Numbered from the stretch's first letter, positions 45,503 to 55,010 are shown. The stretch: 64,000 nt of DNA from Clostridium tetanomorphum (GCF_017873215.1 NZ_JAGGKA010000006.1:124001-188000), one strand, 5' to 3'. Translations and numbers: made by a program. The notes: a model not told the origin generated them from the sequence alone.

Positions 45503-48058
45503 CTATTTTTTTCTATGGGAAAATAATAAATACATACTATTTATAAATGCAATTATTCCTGAAAAAAATATTACTATACACCATTGAGCTAAAGTTAATG
45601 CTACTGTATGAAATACTTTCTGTAAAAATGGTATATAGAGTATTGCCATAATCATAATAATTGATACAGTAACTGCTCCTACCAAATATATGTTAGTAAA
45701 TAACTTAATTTCAAAAATTGAATGTCTTTCAGACCTGCATTCAAAAACATGTATAAGTTGAGACATAACCAAAGTACATAAAGCTAAAGTTCTGCAAACT
45801 TTCAAATCCATTTGATATACATATCCCATTAGAAATGCTGCTACAGTACATATCCCTATCAAACTTCCTCTTATTAATATCTTTTCTTTAAGTCCTCTGG
45901 CAAATATACTTTCATTTTTAGGTCTAGGTCTTTCCTCCATTATATCTATATCTGCTGGATCTACACCTAAAGCTATAGCTGGAAGACCATCCGTAGCTAA
46001 ATTTACAAATAAAATTTGTATAGGTAATAACGGTATTGGTAAATTTAATAGTGAAGCTAAAAACATAGTTAAAACTTCCCCTAAATTACAAGAAAGCAAA
46101 TACCTTATAAACTTTCTTATATTATCATATATTACCCTTCCTTCCTCTACTGCTGCTACTATAGTTGCAAAATTATCATCCAAAAGTATCATTGAAGAAG
46201 CCTCTTTTGTAACATCAGTACCTGATATTCCCATAGAAATTCCTATGTCAGCCTCTTTAACTGCTGGAGCATCATTTACTCCATCTCCTGTCATAGATAC
46301 TATATTATTTGTATTTTTAAAAGCTCTAACTATTCTTAATTTATGATCAGGATTTACTCTAGCAAAAACTTTAAAATTATCTATATTCTTTATTAAGGCC
46401 TTATCATTTAATCTATCTAATTCTTCTCCTGTTATTACCTGCGATTCATCTTTTACTATATCTAACTCTTTTCCTATAGCGTAAGCAGTATTTTTATGGT
46501 CACCAGTTATCATTACAGGTCTTATGCCTGCTAATTTACACTTAAATACCGCATCCTTTACTTCTTTTCTTGGAGGGTCAATAATACCTGCTATTCCTAT
46601 AAACACTAAATCATTTTCCAAAGAGCTATCCCTATAATTTGAAGTTTCCTTATAGGCTGCTGCAATACATCTTAAAGCTTTAAAAGACATATTCTCTACA
46701 GCTTTTAATACCTTACTTTTATAAACATTAGTAAAATTTTTCACTTCTCCATGAATTAATATATATTTACATCTTGCAATTACCCTTTCAGGTGCTCCCT
46801 TTAAGTATACATTAGTTTTAAATCCCTCTTTTATTACTACAGACATCATCTTTCTTTCAGAAGTAAAAGGTTTATCATATATTCTTTTTCCCTTGCTTAA
46901 AAATTCCTTTAATTTATTAGTATCATTAAAGAAGGCTTTTATTAATGCTGTTTCAGTAGGATCTCCAACAAGTCCTTTTTCTAGTTTTCTTTCATTATAA
47001 TCAATATTACAATCACTACAATATGTAACTGCTTTTTTAAACATAATATTTTCAGATACAGTATCTTTATCTATATTATATAAAATATTATTAAAGTAAA
47101 AAGCCTTTACTGTCATTTTATTTTCTGTTAAAGTACCTGTTTTATCGCTACATATTACAGATGTACACCCTAAAGTTTCTACTGCTGGTAATCTTCTTAC
47201 TAATGCATTCTTTTTTAACATTCTAGATACACCTAATGCTAAAGCTACAGTTACTATAGCAGGTAATCCTTCTGGAATAGCTGCTACTGCTAAGCTTACA
47301 CCTAAAAGAAACATTTCATATTTATCCTGTCCCCTACTTATGCCTGTAATAGTTACTATAATGCAGATGATTATACATATTATTACTAATACTTTTCCAA
47401 GAGAATTCAATTTTTCTTTAAGAGGAGATTTATCTTTTTCTATACTTTGCAACATATCTGCTATTTTTCCCATTTCTGTTTTCATTCCTGTAGCTATAAC
47501 CTTAGCTTTAGCTTTACCTGTAAGAGCTACTGTCCCCATATATATAATATTTTCTTTTTCTTTACTACTTTTACTTACTCCTACTGATTCTCCTGTAAGT
47601 AAAGATTCGTCTATCATAAGCGATGAATCTTCTATTATAATACAATCTGCAGGCACCCTGTCTCCACTTTCTATAACTACCAAATCCCCAATAACAATAT
47701 TTTCTGCATTTATTATTTTTAAACTTCCATTCCTTATTACTTTAGCTGTAGGTGCAGCTAAAGTATTTAGTGCCTCTAAAGATTTCTCTGTTTTAAATTC
47801 TTGTATAAAACCCAAAATTCCGTTCATAATAATAATCACAAGTATTGTTATGGCATCTGCTTTTTCTCCCATAAACCCAGAAATTGCCGTAGCTGCAATA
47901 AGAACCCATATTATAAAATCATTAAACTGCTGTAAAAAAATTCTTATTGGAGATATTTTTTCTTTTTGTTCTAAAACATTCTGTCCATATTTTTTAAGCC
48001 TTCTCTCTGCCTCTAGTGAACTCAATCCAGAGAAAAGCTCTTTTTCGTTAACCATCAT
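45503..48058 (-). CDS. P-type calcium-transporting ATPase (type IIA)
   Basis: An 851-residue cation pump with ten membrane helices. DKTGTLTENKM holds the phosphorylated Asp, LTGESVGV is in the actuator domain, and MTGDGVNDAPAVKEADIGI is the hinge. AVAAIPEGLPAIVTVALA (helix 4) and FVNLATDGLPAIALGVDP (helix 6) carry the Glu, Asn and Asp ligands of SERCA/PMR1-like Ca2+ pumps. It exports Ca2+ from the cytosol. Two adjacent ATG codons follow GGGGG; either may be the start. Confidence 0.92.
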   Translation of the reverse strand: MMVNEKELFSGLSSLEAERRLKKYGQNVLEQKEKISPIRIFLQQFNDFIIWVLIAATAISGFMGEKADAITILVIIIMNGILGFIQEFKTEKSLEALNTLAAPTAKVIRNGSLKIINAENIVIGDLVVIESGDRVPADCIIIEDSSLMIDESLLTGESVGVSKSSKEKENIIYMGTVALTGKAKAKVIATGMKTEMGKIADMLQSIEKDKSPLKEKLNSLGKVLVIICIIICIIVTITGISRGQDKYEMFLLGVSLAVAAIPEGLPAIVTVALALGVSRMLKKNALVRRLPAVETLGCTSVICSDKTGTLTENKMTVKAFYFNNILYNIDKDTVSENIMFKKAVTYCSDCNIDYNERKLEKGLVGDPTETALIKAFFNDTNKLKEFLSKGKRIYDKPFTSERKMMSVVIKEGFKTNVYLKGAPERVIARCKYILIHGEVKNFTNVYKSKVLKAVENMSFKALRCIAAAYKETSNYRDSSLENDLVFIGIAGIIDPPRKEVKDAVFKCKLAGIRPVMITGDHKNTAYAIGKELDIVKDESQVITGEELDRLNDKALIKNIDNFKVFARVNPDHKLRIVRAFKNTNNIVSMTGDGVNDAPAVKEADIGISMGISGTDVTKEASSMILLDDNFATIVAAVEEGRVIYDNIRKFIRYLLSCNLGEVLTMFLASLLNLPIPLLPIQILFVNLATDGLPAIALGVDPADIDIMEERPRPKNESIFARGLKEKILIRGSLIGICTVAAFLMGYVYQMDLKVCRTLALCTLVMSQLIHVFECRSERHSIFEIKLFTNIYLVGAVTVSIIMIMAILYIPFLQKVFHTVALTLAQWCIVIFFSGIIAFINSMYLLFSHRKK

Positions 48059-48342
48059 TAATCCCCCCGTATCTCTTTAAATTAATAAAGAACTTTTAAG
48101 TTTGAAATTAATTATTATATTTATTTAATTTTTAACTACAGTTAAATATATGTTCCAAATTAGGAAAATATTTTTAATTTTTAAAATAGACTAAATTATA
48201 CATTTTCCCCCTTTAATCTAAATGATACTTTAAATTTATGTATTTTTTTGATATTATAAGTAGGTGATTTAAAATGTGTGAAAAATTTTTTTCACCTTAT
48301 AAAAATTCATAGATGCAAATATATAATACAGGAGGTTCTTTT
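48059..48342. other. Divergent spacer between the Ca2+ pump and pyrophosphatase
   Basis: AT-rich stretch expected to hold both promoters. No convincing -35/-10 pair or conserved RNA structure was seen. Confidence 0.4.
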
Positions 48343-49986
48343 ATGAAGGATATTATATACATAAGTGGACATAAAAATCCTGATACAGATTCTATATGTT
48401 CCGCTATAGCTTATGCTGAATTTAAAAATAAAACCAGTGACATACCTGCTATTCCTATAAGACTAGGAGAATTAAACAGAGAAACTCAATTTGTACTTGA
48501 TTACTTTAATGTTAAATCACCAGAACTTATTGAGACTGTAAGAACACAAATAAAAGATTTAAAAATCGATAATGTAGCCCCAATATGTCCTGAAATATCA
48601 TTAAAAATGGCTTGGTCTATAATGAAGAAAAACAATGTGAAAACTTTACCTGTAGTAGATGGAAATGATAAACTTATAGGACTTGCGTCTCTTTCAAATA
48701 TAACTTCTACTTATATGGATATATGGGATAACAATATACTTTCCAAAAGTGGCACTACATTAGAAAATATCGTAGAAACACTTTCAGCAAAGTGCATATA
48801 TGTAAGTAAACAAATGAATAATTTTAGCGGAAAAATTGTTGTTACTGCAATGCAACCTGAGAGTGCTCGTGAAATTATAGATGGAGGAGATATAGTTATC
48901 TGTGGTGATAGAGAAGATGCTCAAGAAATAATACTTGACTCTAAAGCTTCTCTTATGATTATTACAGGTAAACATGATGTACCTGAAAAAATAATAGAAA
49001 AGGCCAAAACTATAAATTGTTCTATCATCATGACTCCTTATGATACATTTACAGCAGCCAGACTTATTCCTCAAAGCGTACCAGTAAGCTATGTAATGAC
49101 TAAAGATAATTTAGTTGTATTCAATAATGAGGATTTAGTAGATGATGCAAAAGAAATAATGCTTCAAACTAGATATAGAAGTTATCCTGTAGTAGATAAT
49201 GATGATAAAATTATTGGAAGCATTTCAAGATATCATTTAATTTCAAAAAATAAGAAAAAAGTTATATTAGTAGACCATAATGAAAGGACTCAATCTATCC
49301 CTGGTCTTGAAGATGCTGAGTTACTTGAAGTAATTGATCATCATAGAATAGGTGATATACAAACAGGTTTACCAATTTATTTTAGAAATGAACCTGTAGG
49401 TTGTACTGCTACTATTATAGCATCTATATTTTTCGAAAATGGAATAAGACCATCTAAACAAATTGCTGGAATACTAGCATCAGCTATAATTTCTGATACA
49501 CTTTTGTTTAAGTCTCCAACTTCAACTACTGCAGACAAGTTAATGCTTAAGAGACTTTCAGAAATAGCAAATATAGATGCTGAAAAATTTGCTGAAGAAA
49601 TGTTTAAAGCCGGCACTTCCCTTAAAGGAAAAACTTTAGATGAAATATTCAATCAAGATTTTAAAGTATTTAAAATAGGTTCTTTAAAGGTAGGGGTAGG
49701 ACAGGTTACTACAATGGATACAGAAGGTTTTGCCACCATGAAAGAAGATATGATTAATTATATGGAGAATAAATGCAATGACGAAGGATTTAATCTTTTA
49801 ATACTTATGGTAACAGACTTATTAAAAGATGGTTCTGAACTATTAACTGTGGGAGCTGAAAAATATTTAGTAAGTAAAGCCTTTAATGTCCAATTAAATG
49901 AAAATAGTGTATATGTACCTGGACTAATGTCAAGAAAAAAACAAGTTATTCCACCTTTAACTTCTGCAGCTACTGAAAGAGATTAG
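48343..49986 (+). CDS. ppaC: Manganese-dependent inorganic pyrophosphatase with CBS and DRTGG domains
   Basis: A family II pyrophosphatase. The DHH part starts YISGHKNPDTDSICSA, and VDHNERTQS and VIDHHRIGDI complete the metal site; the DHHA2 domain is C-terminal. Between about residues 65 and 300 is a regulatory insert with two CBS domains around a DRTGG domain, which in studied homologues binds AMP, ADP or diadenosine polyphosphates and tunes activity. Length is 547 residues from the ATG at 48343, preceded by AGGAGG; the earlier ATG at 48313 lacks such a site. Confidence 0.93.
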   Translation: MKDIIYISGHKNPDTDSICSAIAYAEFKNKTSDIPAIPIRLGELNRETQFVLDYFNVKSPELIETVRTQIKDLKIDNVAPICPEISLKMAWSIMKKNNVKTLPVVDGNDKLIGLASLSNITSTYMDIWDNNILSKSGTTLENIVETLSAKCIYVSKQMNNFSGKIVVTAMQPESAREIIDGGDIVICGDREDAQEIILDSKASLMIITGKHDVPEKIIEKAKTINCSIIMTPYDTFTAARLIPQSVPVSYVMTKDNLVVFNNEDLVDDAKEIMLQTRYRSYPVVDNDDKIIGSISRYHLISKNKKKVILVDHNERTQSIPGLEDAELLEVIDHHRIGDIQTGLPIYFRNEPVGCTATIIASIFFENGIRPSKQIAGILASAIISDTLLFKSPTSTTADKLMLKRLSEIANIDAEKFAEEMFKAGTSLKGKTLDEIFNQDFKVFKIGSLKVGVGQVTTMDTEGFATMKEDMINYMENKCNDEGFNLLILMVTDLLKDGSELLTVGAEKYLVSKAFNVQLNENSVYVPGLMSRKKQVIPPLTSAATERD

Positions 49987-49992
49987 TTATAT

Positions 49993-50029
49993 AAAAAATG
50001 GACAGTAATATTTTTACTGTCCATTTTTT
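49993..50029 (+). terminator. Terminator after ppaC
   Basis: Arms AAAAATGGACAGTAA and TTACTGTCCATTTTT close a short loop and run into a long T tract. Confidence 0.9.
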
Positions 50030-50105
50030 TTATTTATCATTATTTTGTAAACTTATTCCTTTGTCATTCATATACTAATACTGAAAAAATTTTAGGAGGA
50101 TTTTT

Positions 50106-50360
50106 ATGTTTAATATGAATAATAATTACTGCAACCCTTTCTTTACAAGAGATATGAACCCTTGTATGTTTAATGGATTTTTTTGTCCAATGATGAGAAT
50201 GCACTATAGTGATGACTATAATTATACTTCTCCACTAATTCCTTCGGAGGATTTAACTAATTTTAATGATATTAGAGATTCAGATAATATAGAAGATGAT
50301 TATTATGAATTCTCAGGTATAAAAATGCGAAAAGTCAATGTTTCTGAAATAGAAGACTAG
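50106..50360 (+). CDS. 84-residue hypothetical protein, Asn/Met/Cys-rich start
   Basis: The product starts MFNMNNNYCNPFFTRDMNPC, has three Cys in the first 27 residues with several Met and Phe, then an acidic half (EDLTNFNDIRDSDNIEDDYY). AGGAGGA precedes the ATG. The bias recalls small clostridial spore or coat proteins, but this is only a resemblance in composition. I recognise no family. Confidence 0.65.
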   Translation: MFNMNNNYCNPFFTRDMNPCMFNGFFCPMMRMHYSDDYNYTSPLIPSEDLTNFNDIRDSDNIEDDYYEFSGIKMRKVNVSEIED

Positions 50361-50420
50361 AATGAAAGTAAAAAACTCTGCATATTAATTAATAATAATA
50401 TTAATATGGAGGGATAAAAA

Positions 50421-51188
50421 ATTGGGATAGGCTATTTAATCGGCTGTTTACTCAGTATAATATTTTGGAAAATTGATAGACAAGATGTCTATTATAAAAT
50501 TAATCTTAAATTAACTAATAAAATAAAAAATGTTAATTTACTTGCTGGATTTTATATATTCTTAATTACATTATCTTCTTTTCTATTATATAATTTAAAA
50601 AATAAAGAAATATTGGATTGTATAATTACTTTCCTAGTAATAGACATAAGTAATACTGAAAGAAAAAATTTAGAAAAAAGAGAAAAAATACATTTTTATG
50701 ATTCTATATCTATAATTTCTCGTTCTGTAGTTTGTGGCTTTATAGCTCCTATATTCTATATTTTAATCTTTGGAAATATTTCTGCATTAGTTTATTCTTT
50801 TATCTACAATATTAGTATTCAGAATGATATAAAGCTATTTAATTTTTTATTTAATATAGGCACTATAATCCCATGTATTTTTGTACAATTATATTTATAC
50901 ATTATATATGTTTTAAGAAACAAAAAATTATGCATTGATTTTAAAGGAGACTACTTTATAAATTTTTATATGAGTCCTTTGTTAAATGTGGATATTTTAG
51001 CTGCCTACGTAGAATCAGTAAATTTCTATTATTATTTTAATCATAACAGCACTGATTATATAAAAAGTTATGGAGATTATAAAAATAAAATAAATGATTC
51101 TTGTATTAAAGATTACTTAAGTATTTCTTATGGAATATGTATGGTAAGTTTTATATTATTTTTCATTTTGAATTATTTTTCAATGTAA
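50421..51188 (+). CDS. Polytopic membrane protein, unknown, probable ATT start
   Basis: A frame of 255 codons with five or six hydrophobic segments. The first usable TTG lies at 50613, but the frame is open back to 50418 and encodes a good N-terminal helix (IGIGYLIGCLLSIIFW) and another before residue 64. GGAGGG at 50408-50413 is seven bases before an in-frame ATT at 50421; a stop at 50415 rules out earlier starts. A TTG one base later is out of frame, so an indel in GGG could also explain this. No family recognised. Confidence 0.65.
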   Translation: MGIGYLIGCLLSIIFWKIDRQDVYYKINLKLTNKIKNVNLLAGFYIFLITLSSFLLYNLKNKEILDCIITFLVIDISNTERKNLEKREKIHFYDSISIISRSVVCGFIAPIFYILIFGNISALVYSFIYNISIQNDIKLFNFLFNIGTIIPCIFVQLYLYIIYVLRNKKLCIDFKGDYFINFYMSPLLNVDILAAYVESVNFYYYFNHNSTDYIKSYGDYKNKINDSCIKDYLSISYGICMVSFILFFILNYFSM

Positions 51189-51218
51189 ATGTATTTATTT
51201 AATATACACAATAAATAT

Positions 51219-51300
51219 CCACCAGCTAAGCTGGTGGTTTTTCTTAAGCCCTATAAGGGCACTTTACCAGCATTGTGCCTTAAGGCACGTATGAAAATCT
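51219..51300. repeat. IS200/IS605-type end with nested hairpins
   Basis: Three palindromes follow one another: CCACCAGC/GCTGGTGG (51219-51237, then TTTTT), GCCC/GGGC around TATAA, and GTGCC/GGCAC around TTAA. Such subterminal hairpins mark ends of IS200/IS605 elements, and a tnpA remnant lies next to them. The first stem also looks like a terminator for the upstream plus-strand gene. Confidence 0.6.
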
Positions 51301-51320
51301 CGCCAGCCGCAATTTAATTG

Positions 51321-51455
51321 TTACTTGCCACCCTTAAAAGGGTCCATATGTTCTTTAATACTTATTTGGTCGGCGATCATATCTTCATTTTGTTGATTTT
51401 TTATATATTCTTCTATTGCTTTTTTATTTTTTCCTACTGTGTCCACATATGAGTG
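51321..51455 (-). pseudogene. tnpA: 3' remnant of IS200-family transposase tnpA
   Basis: On the minus strand the frame YVDTVGKNKKAIEEYIKNQ continues to DPFKGGK and a stop. This is the C-terminal third of an IS200 TnpA, which normally reads ...GYYVDTVGKN. The preceding part is missing: sequence similarity ends just before TATGTGGAC. The serine recombinase gene starts within 50 bases, so the insertion of the element probably cut this gene. Confidence 0.75.
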
Positions 51456-51500
51456 TTATATATTAGGAAAACCAACAAGCTCTGTTCGTGTGTAGGTGTC

Positions 51501-53180
51501 TTATCCTACCTGTAAATGCGAGTTGACTTCGATATACTGGATAATGCGGCGCAGCTCGTCGGCAAACTTAAACCGTATGCTTATGTCGCCGCCCTCGTAT
51601 ACTTTGATATGGTCAACCAGTTCGATTAAGATTTCTCTTGTCAGCTTGTCGATGTTCTCGTATTTTCGGAAAGTTGCTAAAAAAGGATTTTCGGTGTCAA
51701 TGCCATTTTCCAGTTCGTCCCGCTCTTTTTTCAGATTGGCAATCACTGTGCCAATGGCTTCATTTTGCTGTTCATAATCTTCACTCATGTGGCGGTAATC
51801 ATTATGTGTGATATGACCGTCTTTCCAGTCCTGATAAAGTGCTTGCTTGTACCGCATGATTTTGGTAAGCTCTTTTTCTTTTGCGGTAATCAGTTCATTC
51901 AGCCGTATCGACTGGCTTTTTTTGAGCGGAGCCAAGTTAATTTTTGATACAATGGCGGAATAGCTGACTGCAAGATGTACCTGTTGCCGGATTGCATAGA
52001 GTACAGCCGCTTCAAGCCTTGTGCTTTTAATAGAGTGCATAGTGCAGGCTTTTTTAGAAAGGCTCTTATATGTTCCGCATTGGTAGTAAACGTACAATTC
52101 CTTGCTTGCTATCCGCGACATTGCCCGGCCACAATCCGCACAGCGGAGAAAGCCGCTAAACAGATAAAGCTGTTTCTGTTTTGGAGAAGTGCGGGTGTCA
52201 CGCTTTAGCAGTTGCTTAACCTTTTCAAAGGCTTCGCGGTCAATAATCGGTTCATGGGTATTCGGGACAACAATCCAGTCTTTTTCAGGTACAGCTTCGA
52301 TTTTGTGTATCTTGTAGCTTTTCACACGGTTTCGCCCCTGTGCCATATCTCCAACATAGACGGGATTTTTCAGCATATTGCTGATAGTAATGGTACTCCA
52401 CATGGGCTGTGTCTGTCCGTTGGGGCATTTGTACTTTAATCCCTGACTTTGCTTGTAAACGGAAGGACACATAACACCGTGGTCGTTCAGATGATTCACA
52501 ATAGCCCTGACGGTCATACCGCTTAGACACATGGAAAAAATCTTCTTTACCACTTCGGCGGCTTCATGGTCTACCAACAAAGCGTGTTTATCATTGGGGT
52601 CTTTGATGTAGCCATAGGGGGCATAGGAGCCAATAAATTCGCCATTACGTTTCTTGTAGTCAAACACCTGACGGATTTTCTTTGAAGTTTGGTAACAATA
52701 CTGGTCGTTCATTACGTTCGTTATAGGAACAAGAATACTTGATACGCTGTCAGGGTTCAAATAACTGTCTACGCCCTCTGCCAAGCTGATAAAGCGTACA
52801 TTCATCTGAACAAACAAATTTTCAATCAGGCTCCCGGCGTCCGTATAGTTACGGGAAAGACGGGAAAGGTCTTTGACAATCACGCAGTTTACCTTTTTCG
52901 CGTAAATGTCGGCCAGCAGTCTTTGAAAATCTGCCCGGTTCGTGTCTGTACCTGTGCAACCGTCATCAACATAGGTTTCGGCGCTTTCAAATTCATCAAG
53001 GTGCTGTCTGTAATAATCATCAAGCAACTTTTTTTGATTGGTGACACTGTTGCTGTCGTCCTTGCCACGATTCAAGTCCTCTTTGGATAACCGGATATAT
53101 TTTGCAAGATTCCACCGTGTAGGATTATACGAAAATTGAGAAACAGCAGTATTTGTTTCCCTGTTTTTGGTTCGTGCCAT
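51501..53180 (-). CDS. Large serine recombinase (TndX/TnpX-like)
   Basis: A 559-residue site-specific recombinase. The catalytic domain starts at about residue 24 (NLAKYIRLSKED; Ser32 nucleophile) with VDDGCTGTDTNRADFQRLL and VKDLSRLSRNYTDAG. A recombinase domain (YAPYGYIKDPNDKHALLVD), a zinc ribbon with CADCGRAM and YYQCG...C (about 350-390), and a C-terminal coiled coil (about 430-500) follow. It would excise and integrate the element. It lies at the element's left end, facing outward, with AAGGAGG before the ATG. Confidence 0.95.
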   Translation of the reverse strand: MARTKNRETNTAVSQFSYNPTRWNLAKYIRLSKEDLNRGKDDSNSVTNQKKLLDDYYRQHLDEFESAETYVDDGCTGTDTNRADFQRLLADIYAKKVNCVIVKDLSRLSRNYTDAGSLIENLFVQMNVRFISLAEGVDSYLNPDSVSSILVPITNVMNDQYCYQTSKKIRQVFDYKKRNGEFIGSYAPYGYIKDPNDKHALLVDHEAAEVVKKIFSMCLSGMTVRAIVNHLNDHGVMCPSVYKQSQGLKYKCPNGQTQPMWSTITISNMLKNPVYVGDMAQGRNRVKSYKIHKIEAVPEKDWIVVPNTHEPIIDREAFEKVKQLLKRDTRTSPKQKQLYLFSGFLRCADCGRAMSRIASKELYVYYQCGTYKSLSKKACTMHSIKSTRLEAAVLYAIRQQVHLAVSYSAIVSKINLAPLKKSQSIRLNELITAKEKELTKIMRYKQALYQDWKDGHITHNDYRHMSEDYEQQNEAIGTVIANLKKERDELENGIDTENPFLATFRKYENIDKLTREILIELVDHIKVYEGGDISIRFKFADELRRIIQYIEVNSHLQVG

Positions 53181-53284
53181 GCTTCCTCCTTCCTATCACA
53201 TTACACTTACATTATACCATTTCAGCATAATGCGAACAATGTTGTCGAGGGCTTAAAAATACTGTTAGATAGCTGATATTACCG

Positions 53285-53309
53285 ACTTCGGGCCAAGTTG
53301 GCCCGAAGT
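53285..53309. repeat. Dispersed palindrome, copy 1
   Basis: ACTTCGGGCC and GGCCCGAAGT arms around AAGTT, located 11 bases past the stop of the DUF6870-like gene. Other copies lie at 53702, 54878 and 63256. Confidence 0.85.
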
Positions 53310-53320
53310 GACATGACCGA

Positions 53321-53584
53321 TTACAGGCCGCTTTTCTGCCGTATAAGAAAGTTTGTAATTACATCCTGCAAGGGGGGGCCGTCCTCCGGGAACTCTACCT
53401 TTACCGCAGTATCTCCATGACGGAAGCAGTAAGGGTTTTTTACCTGCTTCAAAATATGTGCCGCACGTTCCCTTTGAGGCAGGCTGTTATCAAAGTCGAT
53501 TCCGCTAACATCTGTCAACTGTGATTTATCCACTGTGGCAATATCCACATCTTGCATTGTGATGATCTGTTCCAGATTTACCAT
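53321..53584 (-). CDS. Element backbone protein, DUF6870-like
   Basis: An 87-residue protein with the pattern LTDVSGIDFDNSLPQRERAA, QVKNPYCFRHGDTAVKVEF. I associate this with small proteins of Firmicute integrative elements (DUF6870), from memory. The frame is open 22 codons upstream, but AAGGAGG lies nine bases before the ATG at 53584. Function is unknown; its place between the recombinase and the sigma-like factor suggests a role in element control. Confidence 0.7.
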   Translation of the reverse strand: MVNLEQIITMQDVDIATVDKSQLTDVSGIDFDNSLPQRERAAHILKQVKNPYCFRHGDTAVKVEFPEDGPPLQDVITNFLIRQKSGL

Positions 53585-53701
53585 CGCTTTGTGCCTCCTT
53601 CTCAAATGAAAAATGTACTTTATGTTTCCTGCTGTCCTATGAGGAAACATAAACAGTCACCACTTTATAAGCAAAAGTGATGGCTGTTAATCTTTCCTCA
53701 T

Positions 53702-53726
53702 ACTTCGGGCCGAGTTGGCCCGAAGT
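53702..53726. repeat. Dispersed palindrome, copy 2
   Basis: Arms ACTTCGGGCC and GGCCCGAAGT around GAGTT, one change from copy 1 in the loop. It abuts the stop codon of the 66-residue gene. Confidence 0.85.
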
Positions 53727-53926
53727 CAATAGGGACTGTTCCGGTAATGCCCGTCTGCTTCGTGAATGGATTTGAAGTCAAATCTTTCGTTCAGTTCCAT
53801 AACCACGCGCCGAATATCATCAGAGCTAAAACCACAGCTTTCCATTGCCCAAATGACATAGCCGCGACAAGCATTGTTGCTCCACGGTTCAGGCAGTATT
53901 TCCGATAAATTCATATCTTTTTCCAT
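53726..53926 (-). CDS. 66-residue element backbone protein
   Basis: The product MEKDMNLSEILPEPWSNNAC continues with YVIWAMESCGFSSDDIRRVV and ends EADGHYRNSPY. It is small and helical, with a possible DNA-binding size but no clear helix-turn-helix. AGGAG lies nine bases before the ATG. Such genes recur near recombinases of related elements; function unknown. Confidence 0.65.
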   Translation of the reverse strand: MEKDMNLSEILPEPWSNNACRGYVIWAMESCGFSSDDIRRVVMELNERFDFKSIHEADGHYRNSPY

Positions 53927-54381
53927 TTCGATTCTCCTATGCCAGAATAGGGGGAGTGCCGCGCCGGGAAAGAATGGGCTGTCATTAGACAGAAATGCCC
54001 GGCGCGGCCTCCTATATGGTAAATAAGAGGATAACCCGGACAGGCGGCGGCAACCGCCCTCATGGGAATTTCACCCCGCCCCATGCTGATGGCGCGACGG
54101 TCAATACTGTGACGCGTTCAAACCGTAAGTATCATTGTACCAATCAAAAGATTATCGCCGGGTAGATTGCCATATCTGCTCTGTCACAGTTGGTAGGAAT
54201 CGCTCACGCTCCGTTTGGTTTTTCCCCCTTTCAACGGGCGGTTTTGGCGTACCCTGTGGCTTGGCTCCCTTTTGATTGAACGTATCCGGGTTATCTGTAT
54301 TCAGTTGTCAAAGAACGGCAGATGGAGAAAAAACTCCTTCTAATAGCCATGTGATTTGAAAGGCAAATTCGGAACTGGAAA
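53927..54381. other. 455-base G+C-rich noncoding region with nested hairpin
   Basis: No ORF with a ribosome-binding site was found. At 53958-54008 arms GCCGCGCCGGG and CCCGGCGCGGC enclose a second stem (CTGTC/GACAG), giving a long two-tier hairpin. Other G+C-rich tracts follow to 54300. It may hold a structured RNA, a control region for the small genes, or a transfer-related site. Confidence 0.45.
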
Positions 54382-54801
54382 TTAAGACTTTTTCAAAAAT
54401 TTCTCCATGCTTTTCAACCCTTTCTCAATAGCAACTCTGACGGCTTTTTCATTTATACCCTCTGCCCGTGCAATATCGGATTTACTCATACCGAGTATGT
54501 AATGGGCATAAATTCGTTTTCCTTGCTTGTCCGGCAAGTAAGCGATTGCGGAGTGCAGTTGTTCGGAAGTAATTTTACGCTCGTAAATCTCGCAAGGGGA
54601 AAGGGATTCAAAAAGAATATCCTTTTCGATCCCGTCGTCAGCGTCCAGCGAATAGTGGGCTTTGTTATAGAAGCGGCGGCGAATGTAGTTTTTCTCCAAA
54701 CGTTCTGCTTCCAGCAAAGCGTCCTTGATTTCATCTGATATCTCAACAAAAAAGTCTGAATTATAAAACGGGTAATAATCCCGCAGATTGATTTTTGCCA
54801 T
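54382..54801 (-). CDS. Sigma-70-like RNA polymerase sigma factor of the element
   Basis: The 139-residue protein has a C-terminal sigma region 4 helix-turn-helix: LPDKQGKRIYAHYILGMSKS followed by DIARAEGINEKAVRVAIEKG. The N-terminal part (NLRDYYPFYNSDFFVEISDE) matches proteins of this kind in Tn916/Tn1549-like elements. The ATG at 54801 follows GGAGG; the longer frame begins in the ribosome-binding site. It may direct transcription of element genes. A leader peptide and stacked terminators lie upstream. Confidence 0.8.
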   Translation of the reverse strand: MAKINLRDYYPFYNSDFFVEISDEIKDALLEAERLEKNYIRRRFYNKAHYSLDADDGIEKDILFESLSPCEIYERKITSEQLHSAIAYLPDKQGKRIYAHYILGMSKSDIARAEGINEKAVRVAIEKGLKSMEKFLKKS

Positions 54802-54877
54802 AAGGCGTTCCTCCATTTCGATTTTTTAGGGAATAGTGAATCGAAATGGAGCGGGAGGGGAACGACAGCGAGGTCGG

Positions 54878-54902
54878 ACTTCGGGCCAAGTTGGCCCGAA
54901 GT
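54878..54902. repeat. Dispersed palindrome, copy 3
   Basis: Identical to copy 1 (ACTTCGGGCC/GGCCCGAAGT around AAGTT). It lies in the leader between the last terminator and the sigma-like gene. Confidence 0.85.
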
Positions 54903-54943
54903 GACAAGGCTTGTTCCATACGTTGTCAGTGAAAAAAGGATAC

Positions 54944-54980
54944 AAAAAAACACCTTTACGCAAATTAGCGCGAAAGGTGT
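54944..54980 (-). terminator. Terminator 3 of the leader
   Basis: On the minus strand CACCTTTCGC and GCGTAAAGGTG pair with one bulged T and run into TTTTTTT. It would stop transcripts before the sigma-like gene. Confidence 0.8.
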
Positions 54981-54984
54981 CGAA

Positions 54985-55010
54985 TAAAAAATGGGCGCAA
55001 TAGCCGCCCA
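54985..55010 (-). terminator. Terminator 2 of the leader
   Basis: GGGCG and CGCCC close a seven-base loop, followed by ATTTTTT, only a few bases before terminator 3. Confidence 0.7.

Noticed and set aside
47340-48080. 246-codon plus-strand frame opposite the Ca2+ ATPase gene
   Set aside because: It is antisense to a well-conserved pump, has no ribosome-binding site and its hydrophobic composition mirrors the opposite strand.
51456-51500. Precise attachment site of the element
   Set aside because: Without the right end or the empty site, the crossover bases cannot be fixed. Several short matches were possible and none was decisive.
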